64,000 nt of DNA from Aureococcus anophagefferens (Eukaryota; Sar; Pelagophyceae; Pelagomonadales; Pelagomonadaceae), in assembly GCF_000186865.1 (NCBI RefSeq), contig NW_008705567.1:1806379-1870378 (forward strand), read 5' to 3'. Shown here one piece after another: positions 35,878 through 44,385 of the stretch (the stretch's first letter is position 1; each line of letters starts with the position of its first letter). The notes below the pieces were generated by a model, which was not told where the DNA came from, made no database searches, and saw nothing but the letters and a program-made list of their open reading frames with translations. The position numbers were made by a program, and so were the translations under genes.

Positions 35878-37638
35878 ATGCTGCGCCGCATCAAGAAGTT
35901 CACGGTCTACTCCTCGGCGATCGTTGTTGGCCAGGCCTCTCGCGCCCTCGACAACGCGCCCTTCGCCGGGCAAGATGAGTCCGAGGACGCCAAGAACCTG
36001 CTCCGTCGACTCTCCGACGGAGTCTCCGTATGCGACGATAAAGAAGAACCCTACCACGAACTCCGGACCAACCAGTTCTGGAAGTTCTTTGACTATTGCA
36101 TCGACCTGGATGAGACGGAGCTGCGAGTTCCCCCCGCGTCCCCGACGCGCGGCGCGGCGCGCGACCGACCCTCGGCGTCGCAGGCACCTCGAGTACAACG
36201 AGTTCGACGGCGGCCCGAGCGATGGGATCCCGCACGAGATCGGCGAGCTCACGGCGCTGACGTACCTGCGAGTTCCCGCCGCGTCCCCAACCCCCGGCGC
36301 GGCGCGCGACCGCCCCTCGGCGTCGTAGGTCGCTCCAAAACAACAAGATCGACGGCACGCTCCCCGTCGAGATCGGCCAGCTCACGAAGCTGCAGTACCT
36401 GCGAGTTCCCCCCGCGTCCCCGACGCCCGGCGCGCCGCGCGACCGCCCCTCGGCGTCGCAGGAACCTCTACTCCAGCTACATCACCGGTACGATCCCGAC
36501 CGAGATCGGCCTGCTCTCGGCGCTGACGTACCTGCGAGTTCCCCCCGCGTCCCCGACGCCCGGCGCGGCGCGCGAGCGCCCCCTCGTAGGAACTTCTACA
36601 ACAAGCAGATCACCGGCCCGATCCCGACCGAGATCGGCCAGCTCACGGCGCTGAAGTACCTGCGAGTTCCCCCCGCGTCCCCGACGCCCGGCGCGGCGCG
36701 CGAACCGCCCCTCGGCGCCGCAGGCGGCTCTGGGAGTGCGGCATCACCGGCCCGATCCCGACCGAGATCGGCCAGCTCACGGCGCTGACGGAGCTGCGAG
36801 TTCCCCCCGCGTCCCCGACCCCCGGCGAGGCGCGCGACCGCCCCTCGGCGTCGCAGGTACCTCACCGACAACAAGATCAACGGCCCGATCCCGACCGAGA
36901 TCGGTCAGCTCACGAAGCTGGGGTTGCTGCGAGTTCCCCCCGCGTCCCCGACGCCCGGCGCGGCGCGCGACCGTCCCTCGGCGTCGTAGGTGGCTCGAAA
37001 ACAACAAGATCGACGGCCCGATCCCGACCGAGATCGGCCAGCTCACGGCGCTGACGACCCTGCGAGTTCCCCCCGCGTCCCCGACGCCCGGCGCGCCGCG
37101 CGACCGCCCCTCGGCGTCGCAGGTACCTCACCAACACCAAGATCACCGGCACGCTCCCCGTCGAGTTCGGCCAGCTCACGAAGCTGACGTACCTGCGAGT
37201 TCCCCCCGCGTCCCCGACGCCCGGCGCGCCGCGCGACCGTCCCTCGGCGTCGCAGGTACCTCAACGACAACGAGATCAACGGCACGCTCCCCGTCGAGTT
37301 CGGACAGCTCACGAACCTGAAGTCCCTGCGAGTTCCCCCCGCGCCCCCGACGCCCGGCGCGCCGCGCGACCGCGCCTCGGCGTCACAGGTGGCTCTACCA
37401 CAACCACATCACCGGCACGTTCCCTCTCGCCCTCTGCGACGTCGAGAATTGCATCGCCGAGGATAATTCTCTCATCGTCAGGACCTCGCCGTGCGACGAC
37501 TACAACAACTTCGTCGCGCCGCGCGTCAGGCCGGTTTGCTGCGATATCATCGGAGAAAACGGGGAGACTTGCGCCGCCGCGGCCGCGGGCCTCGCCGCGC
37601 TCTCCGCGGCCCTCGCCGGCGTCGTCATGCTCGCCTAG
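35878..37638 (+). CDS. Leucine-rich-repeat surface protein built of single-repeat exons
   Basis: Eleven exons: 35878-36122, 36184-36267, 36329-36400, 36462-36533, 36590-36661, 36724-36795, 36857-36928, 36990-37061, 37123-37194, 37256-37327, 37389-37638 (384 aa). The first is a leader with a weak signal-like start (MLRRIKKFTVYSSAIVV) and a conserved-looking acidic region. Each middle exon encodes one plant-type LRR of 24 residues (28 in the first), such as WLENNKIDGPIPTEIGQL. The last gives a capping segment with cysteines and ends in a hydrophobic Ala-rich tail (AGLAALSAALAGVVMLA) like a GPI-anchor signal. All ten introns are GC-AG and of one phase, so repeats can be added or lost without frame change. 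Probably a cell-surface recognition or adhesion protein. Confidence 0.85.
36123..37388 (+). repeat. Tandem array of about 133-bp exon-intron units
   Basis: Ten introns of 56-62 bp (eight are exactly 61) alternate with 72-bp exons. The introns are almost the same sequence: each starts GCGAGTTCC, continues CGCGTCCCCGACGCCCGGCG with few changes, and ends CGTCGCAG or CGTCGTAG. The exons differ more than the introns, mainly at the LRR surface positions. The array arose by repeated duplication of an exon plus its intron. Confidence 0.92.
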
Positions 37639-37742
37639 GCGCCCACGAAGCACGCCCTGAGCCGCGATCCGCGCCCCGCCCGCCGGACTTGATCGTAAGC
37701 CCCGCCGGACTTGATCGTCGAGGCGCACGTCGGGCCCATAGA

Positions 37743-37823
37743 GGGGCGAGTACGACCAGACGAGGCGCGACGCGGAGCCACGCGTCTGATAATTAGGAGG
37801 CTCTTACCCCCGCTCCGCGGCGT
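37743..37823 (+). repeat. Direct repeat, right copy (fragment of APC5 3' end)
   Basis: A second copy of the APC5 tail (ACCAGACGAGGCGCGACGCG, then TCTGATAA and CCGCTCCGCGGCGT) that is not part of any gene on this strand. Just before it, 37716-37740 repeats the 3' tail of the gene at 37804-38900. The pair of copies brackets the LRR gene. Confidence 0.85.
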
Positions 37824-38900
37824 CCGCCAGGGCGTCGTCGAGGCGCATGTCGGGCCGATAGTACTGGGCCGCGAGGTCCTTCTCGAAGGCCTCGGGCTCG
37901 TCGCCGAGCGCGACGGCGCCCCTGACGCGGTCCCGCGCGCGGTCCGGAACGCGCCGCTGTAGGGGTCGTCGAGATCCGCCAGGATCTGCAGGATGGCGTA
38001 GAAGGACGTCGTCATGAAGACGAAGAGCGCCCGCACGGGCGTCTCCGCGAGGAAGCCCGCGAGCGTCGCGGACCGCGACCCCGAGATCGTGTCCGCGCGG
38101 AGCAGGAAGCAGTAGAGCAGGCTGGCCATGAGGCAGGCCATCGTCAGGTAGAGCCCCGGCGGGAACGCGGACTCGAGCACGCTCCGCCGCTCCTGGCGCG
38201 CGGCGTTGAGCCGCACGAGCAGCGTCTCCGTCTTGTCGATGGTGATGGCGGCGGAGCCGGGCGAGAAGCCGAAGTTGGGGCCGCTGGTGATCGCGTCGCC
38301 GCACTCCGCGAGGACGTCGAGCAGCGCCGTCACGCGCGACGACTGCGCCGACCAGTGCGCGCGCCAGTACGAAGTGCCGCTGCCCGCGCCGATCTCCTTG
38401 GACACGACGATGGACCGCCGCATCTCGAAGATGTACGTCGAGAGGATGGCCATGGATCGTCGGAGCCGGCCCTTGTCCCACCGGAAGAGCTTCGTGTGCT
38501 GCTGCGCGATGGTCTCGAGCAGCGACGCCTCGTCGCAGAGGCTCTTGCGCAGCTCCTGCTGCCGCTGCCGCAGGACGCTGACGGCCGTCGAGATCAGCGT
38601 GCCGAGCGTGATGGACAGGGCGCCGATGACGACGCTCTCGAGGCCGCTGAAGGCCGAGAAGGCGGCTTCCGTTTGCGCGCTGAGCAAGATGGCCCTCGAT
38701 TCCGCGAGCCGCGGCAGGAAGCACCAGCTCGACACGACGACGACGACGAGCGAGATGGGCTGCCGGATCACGGCGTTTAGGAGCCGCTCCGCGCGATCCC
38801 TCCGCCTACTCCCGTAAAGCAGCTCGAAGCGGTTCCAGTCTTCCTCGTGGCCTTCGTCCGCGGCATCATTCGACCGCCGCCGAAGAAACGCGTCATCCAT
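37804..38900 (-). CDS. Membrane protein, bestrophin-like (DUF4239 type), with a frame break
   Basis: Start at 38900 (MDDAFLRRRSND). Hydrophobic segments occur near the N-terminus (PISLVVVVVSSWCFLPRL; GLESVVIGALSITLGTLIS) and after residue 230 (GLYLTMACLMASLLYCFLL; VRALFVFMTTSFYAILQILADL). LADLDDPYSGAF near the end matches the DLDRPFSGxF signature of DUF4239 proteins. Just after it the sensible frame switches by one base (about 37925-37955) to GDEPEAFEKDLAAQYYRPD and the stop at 37804. No intron fits in the space, so this is a one-base deletion in the gene or an assembly error. If real, the uncorrected frame runs on to 37635 with an unrelated tail. Confidence 0.6.
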
Positions 38901-39065
38901 GATCGCCCGCCGCGCGCCTCTCGTTCTGCCGATTGCATGGCCACGAGGTGAGATCAGTGACGACGTACGGATGGCGCAACTTGTGAGCACGACGATGGCG
39001 CGCACTGCTGCCCCGTTCAAGCATTCTTTCTTGACCGGCAACTTGCATCAGCGAAAATCTAGATC

Positions 39066-40673
39066 TTAGTCCGAGTCGCTCGCGTTCCTCATGGACGCGC
39101 GCCGGGCCGCGATGGCCGCGGCCATGGGGTTGCTCGCGGGCATGGGCGGCGGGCCGCGGCCCGGCGCGGGCGCCGCGGGCGCGTCGGCCGCGTCCAGCTT
39201 CGACTTGTCGAAGCCGCTGATGGCCGCGAGGAGGTTCGCGGGCTGGGCCGTCGCGCGGCGCGGCGGCGGCGGCGGCGGCTTCGCGGCCGGCGGCTCGGGC
39301 GCGGACGCGCGGCGCGGCGGCGGCGGCGGCGGCGACGCGCGCTTCGGCTCCGACGACGGCCGGTCTGCCTTCTTCTTTTTGACCGAGGCCTTCCGCGCGC
39401 GCGCCGACGGCGGCGGCCGGCTCCGGGGCTCGTCGGCGGCCTCGGCGTTCAGGTTCGTCGCGGAGCCGCCCCTGACGCCCGCGGCGGCCAGCGCGGCGGC
39501 CAGCGCGTCGATCAGGGGCGCGTCCGGCGCGTCGCGGCCCGCCGGCGGCTCGACCGCGAGCGCCGCGGCGCGGTCGAAGGCGCCGTCGCCGGCGACGGCG
39601 TCGAGGCAGCGCGCGAGGGCGCCCCGGGACTTGGCGGGCGCGCGCGACGCCGCGTAGCGCGCGGCCCCGCGCCGGCAGACGGCGGCGAAGCGCGGCGTGA
39701 GCGCGGCCGCGTCGAGGTCGAGCGCCAAGCGGCTCGACTCGGAGTCGGAGCGGCCCCGCGCGTCGTCGTCGGGCTTGAGCTTCCGCTCGGCCTGCTCGAC
39801 GCGCTTCGCCTCGCGGCGCAGGGCGCCGATGAGGACGGCCTCGCGGTGGAGCGGCGCGCCGAGCCACCGGCCGACGGCGTCCGCGCGCGCGGCGAGCTCG
39901 GCCGCCTCGGCCTCGAGCGCGTCGCCGCAGCGCTTCAGCGAGGCCCCGCCCTTGGCGTGGTCCCGGAAGACGTCGCGCTCCGCGTCGGCGAGGGCCCGGA
40001 GCGCGGCGGCGAGGCCGCCCGTCGCCGCGGCGTGCGCGGCGCCCGCGTCGGCGACGGCGCGCGCGGCCCGGGCCGCGGCGGCCGCGGCGGTCTCGACGCG
40101 CTGGGCGGCGTCGATGACGGGCGGCACCCAGCCCTGGGGCGTGCCGCCCAAAGCCTGGCGCCAGGCCTTCTCCGGGCCCGCGGGGTCCTCGTCGCGCCGC
40201 GGGTCCGCCGCGCGCAGCGTCTGGCACGCGACGCGCGCGTCGTCCTCGTCGCTGCGCAGGAGCGCCGCGCGCAGCCGCTCCCACTCGCCGTAGGGCGCGA
40301 CCTTCAAAAAGGCCTCGACGACGGCGTCGCGCGACGCGTAGCGGTGCTCGCAGACGGCGTCGAGCCACGCGGTCAGCGCGCGGCCGCGCCGCGCGGTGTG
40401 CGCCGCGCGCGACTCCGTGGGGTCGGCGAAGAGGCCGCCGAGCAGGGACGACTCGGGCAGGTGGCCCTTGAGGCCCGGGTAGCGCCGCTCGAGCGACGCG
40501 GCCAGCGCCCGGAAGTCCGTGAAGCGCCGCCGCACGCAGACGCAGGCGCCCCGGGACTGGGCCGTGCACGACGCCACGGCGTAGGAGACGTGCGCGCCGA
40601 AGACCGACGACTGCTCGTAGATGGGCGCGCCGACGACGACGTGGCGCCGGCTCGCGGACCGCGGCGACGACAT
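39066..40673 (-). CDS. PX-domain protein, sorting-nexin-like
   Basis: 535 aa from the Met at 40673. The PX domain spans about residues 10-120: VVVGAPIYEQSSVFGAHVSYAV, RRRFTDFRALAASLERRYPG, LPESSLLGGL and RRGRALTAWLDAV. The RRRFTDF and RRGRAL arginines are those that hold phosphatidylinositol 3-phosphate in endosomal PX proteins. A long Ala-rich helical region (about 180-400) follows, with ADAERDVFRDHAKGGASLKRCGDALE, plausibly a BAR-type coiled coil. The tail is Pro- and Lys-rich and ends in a WH2-like MAAAIAARRASMRNASDSD segment. Likely an endosomal membrane-shaping protein linked to actin. Confidence 0.8.
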   Translation of the reverse strand: MSSPRSASRRHVVVGAPIYEQSSVFGAHVSYAVASCTAQSRGACVCVRRRFTDFRALAASLERRYPGLKGHLPESSLLGGLFADPTESRAAHTARRGRALTAWLDAVCEHRYASRDAVVEAFLKVAPYGEWERLRAALLRSDEDDARVACQTLRAADPRRDEDPAGPEKAWRQALGGTPQGWVPPVIDAAQRVETAAAAAARAARAVADAGAAHAAATGGLAAALRALADAERDVFRDHAKGGASLKRCGDALEAEAAELAARADAVGRWLGAPLHREAVLIGALRREAKRVEQAERKLKPDDDARGRSDSESSRLALDLDAAALTPRFAAVCRRGAARYAASRAPAKSRGALARCLDAVAGDGAFDRAAALAVEPPAGRDAPDAPLIDALAAALAAAGVRGGSATNLNAEAADEPRSRPPPSARARKASVKKKKADRPSSEPKRASPPPPPPRRASAPEPPAAKPPPPPPRRATAQPANLLAAISGFDKSKLDAADAPAAPAPGRGPPPMPASNPMAAAIAARRASMRNASDSD

Positions 40674-40785
40674 GGGGCTGCCCCGGGGACGAGTGGATGG
40701 CCGTGCTCTCCGACGGCACCGTGCTCGGCACGGTGCCGTCGCATCGCCGGGCTGCCTCATCTGGCTGCCTCTTGCCGTCAGCGCG

Positions 40786-41940
40786 ATGGTCTGGCGCATC
40801 ATGTGCGCCGACGTGGGCCCCGCGCACGCGCGCATGCAGCTCTGGGAGGTCATGGGCCCGTCGGACGGCGCGCCGAACCTGGCGCACGACCGCTGGTACC
40901 AGTCCTGCCTCTTCGGGGACCTCGAGTCGCTGGCGCGGCGCTTCCTGCTCGACTGCTCGTTCCCCGTGCCCGACGGCGAGGAGGCGAGCGTGCGCTGCAG
41001 CGGCCGCTACGCCGGCGCCGTCGTCCACGGCGCCTGCGTCGCCATGTGCGCCCGCGCGGCCGGCGCGCGGGGCCCGCCGGGCTGGGCCGCGGACGCGCGC
41101 GCGGACCTCGAGGTCGCGCTCGGCGCCGTCGTCAAGCGCGCGGTGCTCCTCGAGACCTTCGTCGCCGAGGCCTACGGCCTGGCGCTCTGCCCCGAGGCCG
41201 ACGTCGCGCCGCTGCCGGACCAGCGCGCGCCCGCGCCGGGCGCCGCGCGCGCGTGCGTCGCGTGCGGCGCGGCCCTCGAGGAGGCGCTCCTGCTGCCGGA
41301 CCCGTCGGGCGACGCGCCGGCCTACGTGGCCGTCCGCGGCGACGGCGGCCGCACGGACTTCTGCGCGCGCACGGACCTCGAGTGGGAGCTCCGGCGGTGG
41401 CTCGTGGACCGCGACGGCGCGGCGCCCGTCGCGGCCGTCGTCTCCGGGCCGGGCCTCGCGAACATCTACGAGTTCCTCGCGGCGCGGCGCGGCGACGGCG
41501 CGGGCGAGGCGATCCTGGCCGTGCCGCCGCCGGAGCGGCCCCGGGCCGTCGCGGACGCGGCCGTCAACGACGACGCGCTCGCGCTCCGCGCGGCGACGCT
41601 CTTCCTCGAGGCCTTCGGCGCCGAGCTCCGCCAGGTCGCGCTGCGGGGGTCGCCGAGCGGCGGGCTCTACCTCGTCGCCGGCGGCGGCGTGCTCGACACG
41701 CTCGCGCCGCTCCTGCCGCTCCTCGCCGACGCGTACGCGAACGGCGACGCGCGCGCGGCCGCGGACCTCAAACACCTGCCCCTGCTCCTGGCGAAGAACG
41801 GCGACCTCGCCATCCTCGGCGCGCGCTGCCGCGCCATGCGCTGCCTCGGCGACAAGCGGCGCAAGGCGCTCCGCACGTCCATCCCGCACGGCGCGACGCG
41901 CCTCATCGACAAGTCCTCCTGGGCCGGGTTCTTCGGGTAG
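40786..41940 (+). CDS. Glucokinase-family protein lacking catalytic residues
   Basis: 384 aa from the Met at 40786. The fold matches bacterial-type glucokinases (PF02685): MCADVGPAHARMQLWEV in place of the DxGGTNxR phosphate loop, VRGDGGRTDFCARTDLEWELRRWL, VVSGPGLANIYEFLA, ALRAATLFLEAFGAELRQVALRG, GGLYLVAGGGVLDTLAPLL, and a final NGDLAILGARC. Where active enzymes have NDF with the catalytic Asp, this one reads ETFVAEAYGL, and the GG of the first phosphate loop is PA. It is therefore likely unable to phosphorylate glucose and may sense sugar or regulate a partner. It diverges from the PX gene with 112 bp between starts. Confidence 0.75.
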   Translation: MVWRIMCADVGPAHARMQLWEVMGPSDGAPNLAHDRWYQSCLFGDLESLARRFLLDCSFPVPDGEEASVRCSGRYAGAVVHGACVAMCARAAGARGPPGWAADARADLEVALGAVVKRAVLLETFVAEAYGLALCPEADVAPLPDQRAPAPGAARACVACGAALEEALLLPDPSGDAPAYVAVRGDGGRTDFCARTDLEWELRRWLVDRDGAAPVAAVVSGPGLANIYEFLAARRGDGAGEAILAVPPPERPRAVADAAVNDDALALRAATLFLEAFGAELRQVALRGSPSGGLYLVAGGGVLDTLAPLLPLLADAYANGDARAAADLKHLPLLLAKNGDLAILGARCRAMRCLGDKRRKALRTSIPHGATRLIDKSSWAGFFG

Positions 41941-42210
41941 TTTCGGTTTTCGGTGGCGTGTGTTTTTTGGGCCAGGGTAGGCGTGGGCGCGTCCCAGGCG
42001 TCGTCGTACGCCTCGTCGTCGACGCCTAGCCTACGCCTCTGGCTTCGAGTAGGCCTTCAAGTTGGGCGACGGGCTTGCTGTGAAAGACGCTTTCAGCTGT
42101 GAAAGACGCGCGCCCGGAATCGACGTCGGTCTTCGATCCGACCCGGGGGGGGGGGCGCCCAGCCGCGAGCGGGGCCCCCATGTAGTGTGCCCGAGGCCCC
42201 TGACGACAAC

Positions 42211-44262
42211 ATGACGCCCCACGCCCAACTTCGCGCCGTCCTCGCGGAGCTCGGGATGCAGAAGTACCTTCTTCGATTCCTCGAGGAGGAGATCGGCGAC
42301 GACATCCTCCACGAGATCGCCCGAGACGACGCCTTCCTCATCCACGTCGGCATGAAGATGGGCGAGCGCGTCCGCTTCCGCCGCGCGATCGCCGCCCGGG
42401 CCGAGGCGGTCGTCCGCGACGAACCGACGCATCGAGTCACCGCGTCGAACTCCTTCGACGAATCGCCGCCCCCCGGCCTCGACGAGGGCGCGCCCGCCGC
42501 CGCCGCGTCGGCGGCCCCCGCCGCCGCCGCGCCCGCCGCCGACCCGGAGGCGGAGTGCGCCATCTGCTTCGAGGAGCTCGCGGATACGGTCCGCGTCGAC
42601 TGCGCCGGCGGCCACGAGTTCTGCCGCCGCTGCTGGCTCGGGTGGCACCAGCAGCTCGTGCTCAAGAGCAGCTCGTCGACGACGTGCCCGAGCTGCCGCG
42701 CCGACGTCCAGGTCGTGCTCGACGTCGCGACGATGAGGCCCTTCGAGCCGGACAAGGCGTGGACCGTCGACGACCTGCCGGCCGCGGCGCCCCCGCGGCG
42801 CGCGGCGCCCCTGTCGGCGACCGAGTTCCCGGCCCTCGCGGCGCCGAGCCTCGAGGCGCGGTCGCGCGCGGCGGCCGCGGCCGACGCGCGCGCCGCGGCC
42901 GCCGCGCTCGCGTCGGACCGGCGCGCGGCGGAGGCCGCGGCCTCGGCGGCGCTGGACGCCGCGGCCGCGTCCGCGGCGTTCGACGCGCTCGCGGCCGAGT
43001 TCGACCGGCTCGGCGCCGAGGCCGACGCGGCCGCCTGCGCGGCCATGGACGCCGAGGCCGGCGCCGCGGCGCTCTCGGCCATGGACGCCGCCGCCGCGCG
43101 GGCCGCGCTCGCGGCCATGGACGCCGCCGCCGCCGCCGCGGCGCGGGGGGCCATGGACGCCGAGGCCGCGCGGGCCGAGCTCGCGGAGCTCTTCCGGCAG
43201 GAGGAGGCCGAGGCCGCGGCGGCCGCGGTCGCGAAGGACGCCGAGGAGGCCGCGGCGGCCGTGGCGGCCGCGGAGGCCGCGGAGGCCGCCCGGTTCTGGG
43301 AGGCCGAGGCCCTGGCCGCCGAGGCCGCCGCCGCCGCCCAGGCCGCCGCGGCCGCCAAGGCCGCGCTCGCGTCCGCGGCCGCGGCCACGTCCGCGGCCGA
43401 GGCCAAGGCCGCGGCCAAGGCCGAGGCCGCGGCCGAGAAGGGCCAGCGCGCCGACGCGCCGGCGTTCACGCCGGCGGCCGGCGACGCCGGGGCCGCGTCC
43501 AGCGCGGCCGCCGCCTACGTCGCCGGGCTCATCGCGGGCCGCGACCGCGGCGGGCATCATGTCCACGTCTCCCCGGCGGCGGCCGCCCCGGCGGCCGCGC
43601 GGGCGCCCCGGGCCACGCCCTTGACGAGCCCTCCCCGGCGGGAGCCGGTCGTCCTCCAGGCGCTGCCGAAGGGCGCGCCGATGCCGCCGGCGTTCTTCCC
43701 CCCGGCGGGCGCGCCGGCCTGCTTCCCGGACCCTCGCGCGCCGCCGTTCCCGCCGCCGACGCTCTCGCCCGGCATCGCCGCCGCTCTGCGCGCCCTTCCC
43801 GACGGGCGGCCCTTCCCGACGCCTACGGGCGGCCCTTCCCGCTCTGCGGCCCTTCCCGACGCCTACGCCGCCTACGCGCCGCAGCCCAGCAAGTCCAAGA
43901 CGCGGCGGCGCAACCGCAACAGGGGTAGTGGCGACGGCGGCTACAAGGCCGGCAACGCCGCGGGCTACAAGGCCGGCCACGCCGCGGCCATGCAGCAGGC
44001 GCGCTTCGCCGTGCAGCAGGCGCAGTTCGCGGCCATGGAGCTCGCCCAGGCCAAGTCGGCCGGCGCGGGCCCGGCCGCGCCCTTCCCGTCGTCGCACTAC
44101 GTCGCCGACGGCATCTACGCGGGCCGCGACGAGGCGGCCGCGCCGCAGTGGACCGAGCCCGCCACGCCGGGCGCCCTGCGCGTCCAGCCCGCGCCGCTCT
44201 ACGCGTCGGCCCACTACGCCGACCTCGTCCGCAGCGCCGACGAGGCCGCGCGCCTGAACTGA
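42211..44262 (+). CDS. SAM-like and RING-finger protein with long Ala-rich helix
   Basis: 683 aa from the ATG at 42211. An N-terminal SAM-like helical domain (about 3-65: AQLRAVLAELGMQKYLLRFLEEEIGDDILHEIA, then MGERVRFRRAI) is followed by a Pro/Ala spacer and a RING finger at about 115-162 (CAICFEEL, CAGGHEFCRRCWLGW, CPSCRAD). Such RING fingers recruit E2 enzymes for ubiquitin transfer. Then comes about 200 residues of nearly pure Ala/Glu/Asp helix containing repeats of AMDA. A Pro-rich part and a tail with KTRRRNRNRGSG follow. The RING is close to that of 45971-47020, including WLGW and the following LKSSxSTTCPSCRADV. Confidence 0.8.
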   Translation: MTPHAQLRAVLAELGMQKYLLRFLEEEIGDDILHEIARDDAFLIHVGMKMGERVRFRRAIAARAEAVVRDEPTHRVTASNSFDESPPPGLDEGAPAAAASAAPAAAAPAADPEAECAICFEELADTVRVDCAGGHEFCRRCWLGWHQQLVLKSSSSTTCPSCRADVQVVLDVATMRPFEPDKAWTVDDLPAAAPPRRAAPLSATEFPALAAPSLEARSRAAAAADARAAAAALASDRRAAEAAASAALDAAAASAAFDALAAEFDRLGAEADAAACAAMDAEAGAAALSAMDAAAARAALAAMDAAAAAAARGAMDAEAARAELAELFRQEEAEAAAAAVAKDAEEAAAAVAAAEAAEAARFWEAEALAAEAAAAAQAAAAAKAALASAAAATSAAEAKAAAKAEAAAEKGQRADAPAFTPAAGDAGAASSAAAAYVAGLIAGRDRGGHHVHVSPAAAAPAAARAPRATPLTSPPRREPVVLQALPKGAPMPPAFFPPAGAPACFPDPRAPPFPPPTLSPGIAAALRALPDGRPFPTPTGGPSRSAALPDAYAAYAPQPSKSKTRRRNRNRGSGDGGYKAGNAAGYKAGHAAAMQQARFAVQQAQFAAMELAQAKSAGAGPAAPFPSSHYVADGIYAGRDEAAAPQWTEPATPGALRVQPAPLYASAHYADLVRSADEAARLN

Positions 44263-44385
44263 AACTCCGATGATCTGATAATGCCTGTGTATTTCTCCGT
44301 GAGCCGGCCGCGCGTAGCGCCTCGGTTACTACTACTAGAAGTACGAGGCGCGCGATTCGCCGCCGGCGGGCCAAGGTCTGGGGCC

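Noticed and set aside
36123..37388. The 133-bp tandem array as a CRISPR-like repeat array
   Set aside because: The repeated part is an intron and the variable part encodes in-frame LRRs of exactly 24 residues; period and composition do not fit CRISPR, and the host is a eukaryote.
38893..41889. 998-codon frame opposite the glucokinase-like gene
   Set aside because: Low-complexity Arg/Ala translation; it overlaps two well-supported genes in other frames.
42031..44214. Long minus-strand frame opposite the SAM-RING gene
   Set aside because: Arg/Gly repeats mirror the Ala codons of the true gene; no start or domain.
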